From contig CAVRKA010000001.1 of the NCBI GenBank assembly GCA_963722175.1, positions 262,020 through 326,019 of the forward strand: 64,000 bases of DNA. The letters run 5' to 3'. This DNA is from WHSW01 sp963722175. GTDB lineage: Bacteria > Actinomycetota > Thermoleophilia > Solirubrobacterales > 70-9. Positions 25,984 through 34,163 of the stretch are shown here, piece by piece. Every line of letters starts with the position of its first letter. The stretch's first letter is position 1. A program made the translations under genes and the position numbers. The notes under the pieces were generated by a model that had not been told where the DNA came from, made no database searches, and saw only the letters and a list, made by a program, of their open reading frames with translations.

Positions 25984-26169
25984 GTGGCGCGACCGCCGGC
26001 AGGACTGTGCGATTCGTGCGCGCACCAGCGCGTCGTCCGCAACACGCGCGGCTCGAGCTTCTCGCTCTGCGAGCGCTCGCGCGCCGACCCCGCCTATCCC
26101 CGGTACCCGCGCCTGCCGGTCACCGAGTGCCGCGGCTGGGAGCGGCGTTCCGCGGAGGAGGTCGGATGA
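25984..26169 (+). CDS. Small four-Cys protein, conserved in actinobacteria
   Basis: This 61-residue protein has a GTG start. LCDSCAHQRVVRNTRGSSFS, then LCERSRADP, and the final PRLPVTECRGWE resemble a small family I recall from many actinobacterial genomes. The four Cys suggest a zinc or Fe-S knuckle. The function is unknown. It overlaps the kelch gene by ATGA. Confidence 0.7.
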   Translation: MARPPAGLCDSCAHQRVVRNTRGSSFSLCERSRADPAYPRYPRLPVTECRGWERRSAEEVG

Positions 26170-27167
26170 CCGCCCTCGGAATCCGCGCCATGCTTGCCGC
26201 GGCGGTTGGCCTTGTCGCCGCGACCGCGGTCGTCTATGCGGCGACCCGTGACGGCGACCGGGCGCCGGCTCGCCAGGCCGAGGACTCGTGGGCGGCACTG
26301 GCGCCGAGCCCCCTCGAGCGCACCGAGGTCGGCGCGGCCCGGGTCGGCGACCGGATCTACGTCGTCGGCGGGTTCATCTCGACCGGCGGGACGACCGGGC
26401 AGATGGTCCGCTACGACATCTCGGCCGACCGCTGGACGGAGGTCGCCCCGCTGCCGATCGAGGTCAACCACCCCGGGATGACTGCGCTGGACGGCCATAT
26501 CTATTTGCTCGGCGGCTTCCTCGGCGGCGGCGAGCAATCCCGGCGCCTCTACCGCTACGACCCTGGGCGCGACCGCTGGAAGCGTCTGATCGACGCGCCG
26601 ACGGCCCGCGGCGCGCTTGCGCTGGCCGGGATCGGGCATCGGCTGTACGCGGCGGGCGGCGCGTCGGCGACCGACGACACGCTGCAGCGGCTCGAGATCT
26701 ACAACCTGCGGCGCGACCGCTGGACGGTCGGCGCGAAGATGCCGACCGGGCGCAACCATGTCGGCGCCGCGATCTTCAAGGGCGGTCTGGTTGTCACGGG
26801 TGGCCGGCCCGGCCCCGTGAACGGCGGGATGACGACGGTCGAGCGCTACGACCCCGTCCGCGATCGCTGGAGCGCGCTTCCCGACCTGTCCACGGCCCGC
26901 AGTGGACATGCGACCGTGACGGTTGGCGGCCGTCTGGGGGGCCGGATCGTGGTCTTTGGCGGCGAGGAGCTTGGCGGCGGGACGACGATCGAACAGGTCG
27001 AGCTTTTCGATCCGCGCAACGGCGGTTGGACGGCGCTGCCCGACATGGTCACGCCCCGCCACGGGGTCGGTGGCGCGGCGAAGGGGGACCGGATCTTCGC
27101 GCTCGAGGGCGGTCCGCAGCCCGGGCTCGCCTACTCGCCGGCGCTCGAGTACCTCGACCTGCCGTAG
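26166..27167 (+). CDS. Membrane-anchored or secreted kelch-repeat protein
   Basis: The 333-residue protein has an N-terminal hydrophobic segment (AMLAAAVGLVAATAVVYAA) that is a signal or anchor. Six kelch-type units follow (for example RIYVVGGFIST, HIYLLGGFLGGGE, LYAAGGA, LVVTGGRPG, IVVFGGEELGG), each with downstream DRW or W motifs, giving a six-bladed beta-propeller. Bacterial kelch proteins may be enzymes (sialate mutarotase-like) or binding scaffolds; nothing here decides. It is co-translated with the small four-Cys protein. Confidence 0.86.
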   Translation: MTALGIRAMLAAAVGLVAATAVVYAATRDGDRAPARQAEDSWAALAPSPLERTEVGAARVGDRIYVVGGFISTGGTTGQMVRYDISADRWTEVAPLPIEVNHPGMTALDGHIYLLGGFLGGGEQSRRLYRYDPGRDRWKRLIDAPTARGALALAGIGHRLYAAGGASATDDTLQRLEIYNLRRDRWTVGAKMPTGRNHVGAAIFKGGLVVTGGRPGPVNGGMTTVERYDPVRDRWSALPDLSTARSGHATVTVGGRLGGRIVVFGGEELGGGTTIEQVELFDPRNGGWTALPDMVTPRHGVGGAAKGDRIFALEGGPQPGLAYSPALEYLDLP

Positions 27168-27176
27168 AGGGCGCCG

Positions 27177-27758
27177 TCAGCAGTTCGGCAGGGTGCGCGC
27201 GTCGCCCTGACAGGCGAGCCCGCCCTCGGGCGTCTTCGGCGACGCGTACCACTCCTCGGCGAACGACCGGATCGCGGCCGCGTCGACCGCCGCGCACTTC
27301 TGCAGCGCGCCCCAGGCGCTGAGCGCGAATGGCACGTCCATGTCGGGGTTCTCGACCACCGCGACCTGGTAGTAGCCGTCCTGGATCAACGCGTTGAACT
27401 CCTCCTCGACCGCCGCCTGGTCGGCCTCCGAGAGGCCGTTGGTCCACCCGATCACCGCGCCGTGCTCGAGGAAGTGGACCGTCTCGCCGTAGGGCTGAGG
27501 ATCGGTATAGACCCTGCTCCCCGCGGTGGCCGGGTCGTTGTGGTCGCCGCCGGCCGGCGGGATGGTCGCGTAGTCAGTGGCGGTGAACTCGCGGTCGAGG
27601 TGCGTCACGGGCCCGACGTCGACCTCCTCGATCGCGTCGCAGTCGCCGGTGGCGACGTCGGTCTCGGTCGAGGTCGTCTCGTCCCCGCCACCACAGGCGC
27701 CCGCGGCGAGCGCCGCGCCGGCGAGCACAAAGAGCAAGAGGACTCTGATTCCCCGCAT
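27177..27758 (-). CDS. DUF3105 lipoprotein
   Basis: The 193-residue protein has a lipoprotein signal (RVLLLFVLAGAALAAGAC, lipobox Cys). The DUF3105 core is seen in IPPAGGDHNDPATAG, GETVHFLEHGAVIGW and later CAAVDAAAI and ACQGDA. The conserved His in GGDH and LEHG suggests metal or redox chemistry, but the family is uncharacterised. The ATG at 27758 gives a proper signal peptide; a GTG four codons earlier is possible. It is convergent with the kelch gene. Confidence 0.82.
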   Translation of the reverse strand: MRGIRVLLLFVLAGAALAAGACGGGDETTSTETDVATGDCDAIEEVDVGPVTHLDREFTATDYATIPPAGGDHNDPATAGSRVYTDPQPYGETVHFLEHGAVIGWTNGLSEADQAAVEEEFNALIQDGYYQVAVVENPDMDVPFALSAWGALQKCAAVDAAAIRSFAEEWYASPKTPEGGLACQGDARTLPNC

Positions 27759-27809
27759 CGAGGGCGGCACGCTAGCGGGCGCCGCAGCGGGGCGCCCGCA
27801 CGGTCTGGG

Positions 27810-28667
27810 TCAGCCCTCGGCCGGGGGCGGAGCGGCGCGCAGGGCGCCGGCGCTGGCGGCGACGACGAGCACGATCGCGATCACCTCGCGCGTCGCCAGG
27901 TCCTGGCCTAGGGCGATGAAGCCGATCGTCGCCGCGATCGCGGGCTCGAGGCTCATCAGCACCCCGAAGGTGCTGCGCGGCAGCCGCCGTAGCGCCTCGA
28001 GCTCGAGCGAGTAGGGGATCGCCGAGCTCAGCATCGCGACCGCGAGCCCGATCGCCAGCACCTCCGCGGAGAGCAGGTCCGCGCCGCCCGCCACGATCCC
28101 GGCGGGCAGGATCAGCACCGCCGAGACGAGCATCGCGAGCGCGAGGCCGTCGCCGCCGGCAAACGCGCGGCCGACCCGGGCCGAGAGCAGGATGTAGGCG
28201 GCCCAGAACACCCCGGCGAGCAGCGCCAGCGCCACGCCGAGCGCATCGAGCCCGGCGCCGAGGTCGGGCGCGAGCAGCAGGATCCCGGCGGCGGCGAGCG
28301 CCGCCCAGACCAGGTCACCGCGGCTGCGGGTGAGCGCGAACGCGACCCCGAGGGGTCCGACGAACTCGAGCGTCACGGCGATCCCGAGCGGGATCCGGTC
28401 GAGCGACAGGTAGAAGCTGGTGTTCATCGCGGCGAGCGCGACACCGAAAAGGATCACGTCGCGCGCATGGGCGCCGCGCAGCCCGGCGAGCGCCGGGCGC
28501 CAGATCGCCGCCAGCACGACCGCCGCGAAGACGAGTCGCAGCATCACCGTGCCGACCGGCCCGAGCTCGTCGAACAGCTCGGTCGCGACCGCGGCGCCGC
28601 TCTGCACCGAGATCGCGCCGCCGAGCACCAGCGCCACCGCGGTCACGCGTCCGTCGGCGCGGTTCAC
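27810..28667 (-). CDS. EamA/DMT-family transporter (RhtA-like)
   Basis: The 285-residue protein has ten predicted membrane helices in two EamA repeats. NTSFYLSLDRIPLGIAVTLE and ELEALRRLPRSTFGVLMSLE are typical of RhtA/YddG-like metabolite exporters, including the conserved Glu-Pro (SLEPAIA) of the second repeat. It likely exports amino acids or related metabolites. The GTG start overlaps the upstream metallo-hydrolase gene by 4 bp. Confidence 0.87.
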   Translation of the reverse strand: MNRADGRVTAVALVLGGAISVQSGAAVATELFDELGPVGTVMLRLVFAAVVLAAIWRPALAGLRGAHARDVILFGVALAAMNTSFYLSLDRIPLGIAVTLEFVGPLGVAFALTRSRGDLVWAALAAAGILLLAPDLGAGLDALGVALALLAGVFWAAYILLSARVGRAFAGGDGLALAMLVSAVLILPAGIVAGGADLLSAEVLAIGLAVAMLSSAIPYSLELEALRRLPRSTFGVLMSLEPAIAATIGFIALGQDLATREVIAIVLVVAASAGALRAAPPPAEG

Positions 28668-29545
28668 TCGGATGGCTGCTCGGGAACGCGCGGCAGGGCC
28701 GCGAGCCGGGCGTCGCCGCTGACCGCGGCGATCTCACCCTCGAGCTCGCCCAGCTTCGCCCCGGCGATCAACGAGAGGTCGTCGTCGAGCGGGCGGAAGA
28801 AGTCGTCGTAGTGGGTCGGGACGACGACCGCCGGGTCGAGGCGGGGCAGGATCCGCTCCCAGTAGCGGCGGCTGAAGTTGCGACCCGCGATCCCCGCCAG
28901 GAAGACGTCGACGCCCGTGTTGTCGAGCTCGTCGTCGAGCAGCTCGGCGCTCCCCTGGTGATAGAGGCTGATCCCGGCGACCTCGATCCGGATGCCCCAG
29001 ACCTGACCGCACTTGTAGGCGCTCGGGCAGAGACCGTCCAGGTGGTCGCAGGTCAGCTCGCCCGCGTAGGGCACCTTCAGCCCGAGGATCAGCTTCGAGT
29101 GGGCGCTGCGGATGAAGGTGACGACGAACGGACCGAGCTCGAAGGGGCGGTTGGGCTCGACCTCGACGGTGAGCTCGGCGAGGCCGTGCAGGTCCATCAA
29201 CCGCGTCAGTGAGCTCGAGCCGTACGCTCGGCATCCGAACCGCCGGGCGATCGCCGGCGCGTCGACCGCGTGGTCGAAGTGCGTGTGGCCGACGAGCACC
29301 CCGACGGCGTCGTCGGTCGCGGGCAGGTAGCGATCGAGCGCAACGGGGTCGGGCAGCGCGGTCCGGCGCAGGAGCAGGCTGCGCAGCGGCACCCGCGAGA
29401 AGTAGGGGTCGACGTAGAGGCTGCGGCCCTCGTAGGCGATCCGGTAGCCCGAAACGCCGAGCCACTCGATCTCGAGCCCGGCCGGCAGGACGAACGGCCG
29501 GGACTCGAGCTCGGCGAGGACGGCGAGGTCTTCGGCGCTGCCCAT
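28664..29545 (-). CDS. UlaG-like metallo-beta-lactamase-fold hydrolase
   Basis: The 293-residue protein has the MBL metal motif GHTHFDHAVD near residue 95, YVDPYFSR upstream, a later RSAHSK His, and VVVPTHYDDFFRP near the C-terminus. The fold hydrolyses phosphodiester, lactone or similar bonds; no substrate is visible. The ATG at 29545 is chosen because upstream residues in this frame lie across the c-di-AMP riboswitch on the other strand. It is co-transcribed with the EamA exporter. Confidence 0.85.
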   Translation of the reverse strand: MGSAEDLAVLAELESRPFVLPAGLEIEWLGVSGYRIAYEGRSLYVDPYFSRVPLRSLLLRRTALPDPVALDRYLPATDDAVGVLVGHTHFDHAVDAPAIARRFGCRAYGSSSLTRLMDLHGLAELTVEVEPNRPFELGPFVVTFIRSAHSKLILGLKVPYAGELTCDHLDGLCPSAYKCGQVWGIRIEVAGISLYHQGSAELLDDELDNTGVDVFLAGIAGRNFSRRYWERILPRLDPAVVVPTHYDDFFRPLDDDLSLIAGAKLGELEGEIAAVSGDARLAALPRVPEQPSE

Positions 29546-29637
29546 CGCCGCCAGCTTATGGCGTGCAAGCAGGGATTCCTTGGTGGGTGGATCTTTCGAC
29601 GGCGCCGATGTGTATCGTGCCCCGCGTTCTTGGACCC

Positions 29638-29760
29638 GTGCCGAATCTCCGTCCGTACGCGGACGGGGAGCGGGGGAACCAAGTGTTGGGGCTAACCCAC
29701 CTCGCACAGGTGGGGGCGCTGCTTCTTTAGCGCTCGCCCGTCAGCTAACCCCGCAGGCAG
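29638..29760 (+). promoter_or_regulatory. c-di-AMP riboswitch (ydaO/yuaA leader)
   Basis: The leader has the ydaO landmarks in order: CCGAATC; a stem CGTCCGTACGCGGACG; GGAGCGGGGGAACCA; TTGGGGCTAACCC; a variable hairpin; and the closing CCGTCAGCTAACCCCGCAGGC (split here as CCGTCAGCTAACC then CCGCAGGC). The RBS AAAAAGGAG follows at once. In actinobacteria this riboswitch turns off NlpC/P60 and Rpf wall hydrolases when c-di-AMP is high, exactly the gene type that follows. Confidence 0.87.
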
Positions 29761-29778
29761 AAAAAGGAGACGGATTCA

Positions 29779-30342
29779 GTGCGTAAGTCAGTACGCGTTT
29801 TCAAGCCCGCCACGGCCATCGTTGCCTGCGCCGCGGTCGCCGCGCTCTCGATCCCGGCCTCGGCGGTCGCCGGCTCCGGCGGCGTCGGCCCCGGATCGGC
29901 CCCGCCGCCCCCGACCCCCGGCAGCGAGGCGAAGCTGATGCCCAGCGGGCAGGCTCGCCCGCCGGCCGACGCGCCGAAGCAGGTGCTGGCGGCGATCGAA
30001 GCCGCCAACAGCATCGACGACGCCGGCTACTGCATGGGCGGCGGCCACAAGGGCAACTGCTTCGACTGCTCGGGCGCCGTCAGCTACGTCCTTGGCCCGG
30101 AGGGTGCGGGGATCCTCGACGAACCGCTCGACTCGAGTGGCTTCAAGCGGTGGGGCGAGCGCGGTCGCGGCAGCTGGATCACCGTCTACACGAACCCGGG
30201 CCACGCCTACGTCGTGATCGCCGGCCTGCGCTTCGACACCTCTCAGCCGGACGACGGCGAGGAGGGCCCCGGCTGGTCGAAGGACGTCAAGGCCGGGCTC
30301 GTCAACGGCCCGTTCAAGAAGCGGCACTTCCTCGGGCTGTAG
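29779..30342 (+). CDS. Secreted NlpC/P60-type cell-wall hydrolase
   Basis: This 187-residue protein has a GTG start and a signal peptide (VFKPATAIVACAAVAALSIP). A Pro-rich linker precedes the catalytic domain: GNCFDCSGAVSYVL holds the nucleophile Cys and NPGHAYVVIAGLRFD the His. It should cleave peptidoglycan stem peptides outside the cell. The domain is compact and divergent from classical NlpC/P60, so the exact bond is uncertain. A strong RBS sits directly after the c-di-AMP riboswitch. Confidence 0.82.
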   Translation: MRKSVRVFKPATAIVACAAVAALSIPASAVAGSGGVGPGSAPPPPTPGSEAKLMPSGQARPPADAPKQVLAAIEAANSIDDAGYCMGGGHKGNCFDCSGAVSYVLGPEGAGILDEPLDSSGFKRWGERGRGSWITVYTNPGHAYVVIAGLRFDTSQPDDGEEGPGWSKDVKAGLVNGPFKKRHFLGL

Positions 30343-30351
30343 GCCCGGAAG

Positions 30352-31599
30352 CTACGCCGTCTCGGGCGTGAACCGGACCGGCAGCGTCTTGAGCTGATTG
30401 AGGAACAGCGAGCGGGCCTTGGTCGGCGCGCCGGCGAGCTCGATGTCGGGGAAGCGCCGCAGGGTCTCCTGCAGCAGGACCTTGATCTCGAGCCGCGCCA
30501 GCGCCGCGCCGAGGCAGAAGTGCCGGCCGCCGGCGCCGAACGCCTGGTGGTCGGGCTTGCGGGTGACGTCGAGGTGCTGCGGATCGTCGTAGACGCGCTC
30601 GTCGCGGTTCGACGACACGTACCAGAGCAGCACCTTGTCGCCCTCGCCGATCGTCTTGCCGTGCATCTCGACCTCGCGGGTGGCGGTGCGGCGGAAGTGG
30701 GCGAAGGCCGGATAGCAGCGCAGGAGCTCCTCGACCGCGCCGGGAATCAGCCCCGGGTCCTCGAGCAGCAGCCGCCGCTGGTCGGGGTTCTCGAACAGCC
30801 CGAGCATGCCGCTGGTGAAGACCGAGCGGGTGCTGTCGTTGCCGGCCGCGCCGAGTAGGCCGAGACCCATGAAGATCTCGCTGTCGGTGAGTCGCTCGCC
30901 GTCGACCTCGGAGTGCACCAGGACGTCGGTGAGGTCGTTCATGCCCGGGTTCTCGCGCCGCTCGGCGATCCGCTCCATCGTCTCGTCCCAGGCGGCGGTC
31001 AGCATCTCGACCACCGCCTCCTCGGTCGGGCGCAGGTCCTCGTCGCCGAACCCGAGCACCATGTTGGTCTCCTCGATGTGGCGCTCGTCGTCCTCCTCGG
31101 GCGAGCCGATGAACGAGCCGATCACGCGGGAGACAACGGGGCCGGCCACGTCGTTGACGAGGTCGCATTCGCCCCGTGCGGCGACCCGGTCGAGGACCCG
31201 GTTGACGATCTCGCGGATCCGCTCCTCGTGCTCGGCGATCCGCTTCGGCGTGAAGCCGCGCTGGAACAGCGCCTTGATCCGGTCGTGCCGCGGCGGGTCC
31301 ATCGAGATCATCTGCTGCTGCTGGCCCTCGAGCGGGATCCCGAAGTCGTCGAGGACCATGATCCCGCCGACGTAGGAGGAGAAGGTCTCCCAGTCGAGGC
31401 TGACCGCGCGCAGGTCCTCAGCCCGGGTCAGCGACCAGAAGCCGCCCTCGTCGGGGTATTGGTCGAGGGGGCTCCAGTGCAGCGGCGCCTCGTTGCGGAG
31501 GCGGGTGAAGAGGTCGTGGGGCGGGCCGTCGTCCCAGAGGTCGAGGTCGCCGAGGTCGATCCGGTCGAGATCCAGCTGTGCGGTGACCACGGCTGCCAT
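30352..31599 (-). CDS. Cytochrome P450 monooxygenase
   Basis: The 415-residue soluble P450 has the I-helix GLGLLGAAGNDSTRSV (Asp in place of the common Glu of AGxET), K-helix EELLR, the PERF-region DERVYDDP, and heme loop FGAGGRHFCLGAALARLE with Cys thiolate. It likely oxidises a hydrophobic substrate with an external ferredoxin. The ATG at 31599 lies at the edge of a palindrome shared with the divergent TetR gene, so repression by that regulator is expected. Confidence 0.93.
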   Translation of the reverse strand: MAAVVTAQLDLDRIDLGDLDLWDDGPPHDLFTRLRNEAPLHWSPLDQYPDEGGFWSLTRAEDLRAVSLDWETFSSYVGGIMVLDDFGIPLEGQQQQMISMDPPRHDRIKALFQRGFTPKRIAEHEERIREIVNRVLDRVAARGECDLVNDVAGPVVSRVIGSFIGSPEEDDERHIEETNMVLGFGDEDLRPTEEAVVEMLTAAWDETMERIAERRENPGMNDLTDVLVHSEVDGERLTDSEIFMGLGLLGAAGNDSTRSVFTSGMLGLFENPDQRRLLLEDPGLIPGAVEELLRCYPAFAHFRRTATREVEMHGKTIGEGDKVLLWYVSSNRDERVYDDPQHLDVTRKPDHQAFGAGGRHFCLGAALARLEIKVLLQETLRRFPDIELAGAPTKARSLFLNQLKTLPVRFTPETA

Positions 31600-31613
31600 A
31601 CTACAGATGTAGT
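31600..31613. promoter_or_regulatory. Palindromic operator between P450 and TetR starts
   Basis: ACTACA-GA-TGTAGT, a perfect 6-bp inverted repeat, fills the 12-bp gap between the two divergent start codons and touches the GTG of the regulator. It is the obvious TetR-family binding site. Both transcripts would be nearly leaderless. Confidence 0.7.
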
Positions 31614-32202
31614 GGCGACCTCGGAAGTGACACCGCTCACGGATCGCCGCGCCGCGATCGCCGGCGCGGCGCTCGACGTGCTCGAGGCCGAGGGCGGCCG
31701 CGGGCTGACCCACCGCGCGGTCGATCGCCGCGCCGCCCTACCGCAGGGGTCGACCAGCAACTACTTCCAGACCCGCGAGGCGCTGCTGACGGCAGCGCTC
31801 CATCGTCTGGTCGAGCTCGAGCAGCCATCGGTGCGTGCGATGGAGGCGCTCGTTCCCCATGGTCCCTACGACCCGCGCCGCGCCGCCGAGCTGGTCGCCG
31901 ACCTGGTTCGCAGCTGGCTGACCCCCGAGCGCGCGGGGCTCGCGCTGGCGCGCTACGAGCTCTTCCTCGAGGCCCGTCGCCGGCCGCAGTTCCAGCTCGC
32001 GCTGGACGAGGTTCGCCGCTCGTACCTGCTGCTGGTCGAGCAGCTGCTGCCGACGGCGGGCTGTCGCGATCCGCATCGCCACGCGCCGCAGTTGTTGGCT
32101 CTGCTCGATGGCCTCGTCCTCAACCAGCTGCTGCAGCCGGCGACTGAGCTCGACGACGACGGTCTCGTCGACCAACTCGAGCGATTCTTCGCGACCTGCT
32201 GA
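31612..32202 (+). CDS. TetR-family transcriptional regulator
   Basis: This 196-residue protein has a GTG start. The N-terminal helix-turn-helix reads LTDRRAAIAGAALDVLEAEG, then LTHRAVDRRAALPQGSTSNY, with FQTREALLTAAL typical of TetR helix 4. The C-terminal all-helical ligand domain is variable. It is divergent from the P450, and the shared palindrome suggests it represses the P450 and itself until the P450's substrate or product binds. Confidence 0.87.
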   Translation: MATSEVTPLTDRRAAIAGAALDVLEAEGGRGLTHRAVDRRAALPQGSTSNYFQTREALLTAALHRLVELEQPSVRAMEALVPHGPYDPRRAAELVADLVRSWLTPERAGLALARYELFLEARRRPQFQLALDEVRRSYLLLVEQLLPTAGCRDPHRHAPQLLALLDGLVLNQLLQPATELDDDGLVDQLERFFATC

Positions 32203-32323
32203 GGGCGCCGCCGCGTCCGGTCCGGAGCTCGCGCCGCGCGGCTCGCAGGATGCGCGCCGCTCGCTCCCGGTCGTCGTCGTGGCCGAGGACGGACTGCATG
32301 AGGGTCGGGTTGAAGGTCTGCAT
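32120..32323 (-). CDS. Small basic protein divergent from ArsR/DUF5937 gene
   Basis: This 67-residue frame has a good Shine-Dalgarno (GAGAGGAG) before ATG. It begins MQTFNPTLMQSVLGHDDDRE, then RILRAARREL and an Arg-rich tail. The last 83 bp are antisense to the end of the TetR gene, which weakens the call for the C-terminus. It faces the ArsR-type operator at 32395-32412 and might be co-regulated. No family is recognised. Confidence 0.4.
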   Translation of the reverse strand: MQTFNPTLMQSVLGHDDDRERAARILRAARRELRTGRGGALSRSRRIARVGRRDRRRRAQSPAAAAG

Positions 32324-32394
32324 CGGGGGGCTCCTCTCGTCAGTGGTCGGTTGATGTGACGAGGTTCTCGCGGTCATCCCCTTTCTGTCGATAG

Positions 32395-32412
32395 ATTTAG
32401 TGGTGACTAAAT
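32395..32412. promoter_or_regulatory. Palindromic operator overlapping the ArsR/DUF5937 start codon
   Basis: ATTTAGT-GGTG-ACTAAAT, a perfect 7-bp inverted repeat, ends inside the ATG. Its form (AT-rich, dyad over the start) fits autorepression by the ArsR-type protein. Confidence 0.65.
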
Positions 32413-33382
32413 GCTCACCTACGTTTTCACCGTCGACGACCTCGCCCGGACCCGGTTCGCGATCTCTCCGATGTTCGAGCTGGTCGGTGGTCTGCGGAAC
32501 CTGCGCGCCCCCGGCCGCGCCCCGATCCACGTGCCGTGGATCCGGACGGCGCTGCCCATCGCCTACGAGCTCGGGCTCGAGCCGTGGCTGCCCCTGATGC
32601 CGCCGTACGGCTACGTCCCCGACTTCATCTCGCCGCCACCGACCACGCCGCTGGCAACCTTCGAGGAGGAGATCGCGCTCGTCCGCTCGACCCCGGTCAA
32701 GCAGATCCGGCTCGAGCTGGAGATCGTCGCCAGGCGCTCCGGCACGTCGCCGGCGATCGAGCGGATGCGCGAGCACCCCCGCCGCGAGGTACGGCGACTC
32801 TGCGAGCTGTTCGAGGCGTTCTGGCAGCAGGCGATCGAGCCGCACTGGCCCCGGATCCATTCGCTCTTGGAGGCGGACCTGCGCCACCGCTCGCGCCGCC
32901 TCACCGAGGGCGGGCCCGTCCGGCTGTTCGACGACCTGCATCCGAACGTCGAGTGGCACGGCGACCGGCTGGAGGTCGAGATGGCGTGGACGGACATCGT
33001 CGGGCTCGGCGGCCAGGGCCTCCTGATGCTGCCGTCGGCGCTGGAGGCAACGCGCCCGGTCGCGGTCGCCGACCCGCCCTGGCAGCCGACCCTGATCTAT
33101 CCGTCACGGGGCCTCGCCCTGCTCTGGGAGCCCGGCACCAGCGCCGGGCCCGAGGCCCTCGCCGGGCTGGTCGGGGGCACCCGCGCCGACCTGCTCGCGG
33201 CGCTCTCGGCGCCCCGCTCGACTACAGAGCTGGCGCGCTCGCTCGGGCTCACCCCGGGCGGCGTCTCCCAGCATCTCGGCGTCCTGCGCCGCAACGGCCT
33301 GGTCGAGGGCGAGCGTCACGGGCGCTCGGTGCTGTACCTGCGCACCCCGGCCGCCGACCGGCTGGTCGAAGCGGCAGACTGA
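32411..33382 (+). CDS. ArsR-family regulator with DUF5937 domain
   Basis: The 323-residue protein has a large N-terminal DUF5937-like region (RTRFAISPMFELVGGLRNLR, a common opening) of about 240 residues. A C-terminal winged helix follows (LLAALSAPRSTTELARSLGL, then GGVSQHLGVLRRNGLVEGER). There is no Cys-box for metals; the N-terminal part probably binds another signal. The palindrome over its start suggests autoregulation. Genes downstream run in the same direction with small gaps. Confidence 0.85.
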   Translation: MLTYVFTVDDLARTRFAISPMFELVGGLRNLRAPGRAPIHVPWIRTALPIAYELGLEPWLPLMPPYGYVPDFISPPPTTPLATFEEEIALVRSTPVKQIRLELEIVARRSGTSPAIERMREHPRREVRRLCELFEAFWQQAIEPHWPRIHSLLEADLRHRSRRLTEGGPVRLFDDLHPNVEWHGDRLEVEMAWTDIVGLGGQGLLMLPSALEATRPVAVADPPWQPTLIYPSRGLALLWEPGTSAGPEALAGLVGGTRADLLAALSAPRSTTELARSLGLTPGGVSQHLGVLRRNGLVEGERHGRSVLYLRTPAADRLVEAAD

Positions 33383-33389
33383 AGGCCGG

Positions 33390-33689
33390 TTGAGCGAGGC
33401 CGACCAGATCCTCCGCCGCGCTCGGGCCGTGCCCGAGGGCTTCGTCAGCGCCTACGGCGATCTGTGGCCGCCCGCGCCGCGGCTTGCCGGCCACGTGCTC
33501 GCCGCATGCGACGATCCGTCGGTGCCCTGGCAGCGGATCGTCCACGCCGACGGCTCGCTGGCGGTCGGCGAGCGCCAGCGGCGGCTGCTGGAGGCCGAGC
33601 AGGTCCCGTTCCGCGGCCGGAGGGTGCGCATGGACATCGCCCGGGTGCCGGCCGAGGCGCTCGATGAGCTGACGAGAGGAGACACATGA
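33390..33689 (+). CDS. Alkyltransferase-like (ATL) DNA-binding protein
   Basis: This 99-residue protein has a TTG start. It keeps the O6-alkylguanine transferase DNA-binding fold (FVSAYGDLWPPAPRLAGHVL), but the acceptor-site PCHR is VPWQRIVHADG, with Trp where the reactive Cys would be. Tail motifs LLEAEQVPFRGRRVRMD also match. ATL proteins bind alkyl-guanine and hand it to nucleotide-excision repair instead of repairing it. It overlaps the cupin gene by 4 bp. Confidence 0.85.
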   Translation: MSEADQILRRARAVPEGFVSAYGDLWPPAPRLAGHVLAACDDPSVPWQRIVHADGSLAVGERQRRLLEAEQVPFRGRRVRMDIARVPAEALDELTRGDT

Positions 33690-34153
33690 GGCGCATCAAC
33701 ATCGCGGACCCGGAGTTCGAGTACGACGACTCCGATCCCGAGGGCTTCCGCTCGGGGATGCTCAGGCCGGGCCCGGGCTGGGGCGCGAAGCAGCTGGGGA
33801 CCAGCATCTACGAGATCCCGCCGGGCCAGGCGCTGTGCCCCTACCACTACGAATACGCGGAGGAGGAGTGGCTGCTCGTGCTGGACGGGCGCCCGACGCT
33901 GCGCGATCCGGACGGCGAGACGCAGCTCGAGCCCTGGGACATGCTGATGTTCGAGACCGGCCCGGCCGGCGCGCACGGCATCTACAACCGCACCGACCAG
34001 CAGGTCCGGGTGATGATGTGGTCGACCGTGATCACGCCGGCGATCACCGTGTACCCCGACAGCGACAAGCTCGGGGTCTGGACCGGCAACAAGGAGGACG
34101 ACATGCTGGCCCCGCGCTCGGCCGCGGTCGAGTACTTCGACGGCGAGGGCTAA
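33686..34153 (+). CDS. Cupin-domain protein
   Basis: This 155-residue single-domain cupin has motif 1 PYHYEYAEEEWLLVLDGRP and motif 2 GPAGAHGIYNRTD. Metal ligands are fewer than classical (a His, Glu and late His), so a binding or isomerase role is possible. It is coupled by ATGA to the ATL gene and followed 10 bp later by a secreted DUF3089 protein. No substrate can be inferred. Confidence 0.82.
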   Translation: MRRINIADPEFEYDDSDPEGFRSGMLRPGPGWGAKQLGTSIYEIPPGQALCPYHYEYAEEEWLLVLDGRPTLRDPDGETQLEPWDMLMFETGPAGAHGIYNRTDQQVRVMMWSTVITPAITVYPDSDKLGVWTGNKEDDMLAPRSAAVEYFDGEG

Positions 34154-34163
34154 GCTGTCCGCG

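Noticed and set aside
25936..26298. N-terminal extension of the second ABC half-transporter
   Set aside because: The sequence is antisense to the small four-Cys gene and the start of the kelch gene; the family N-terminus begins at 25935.
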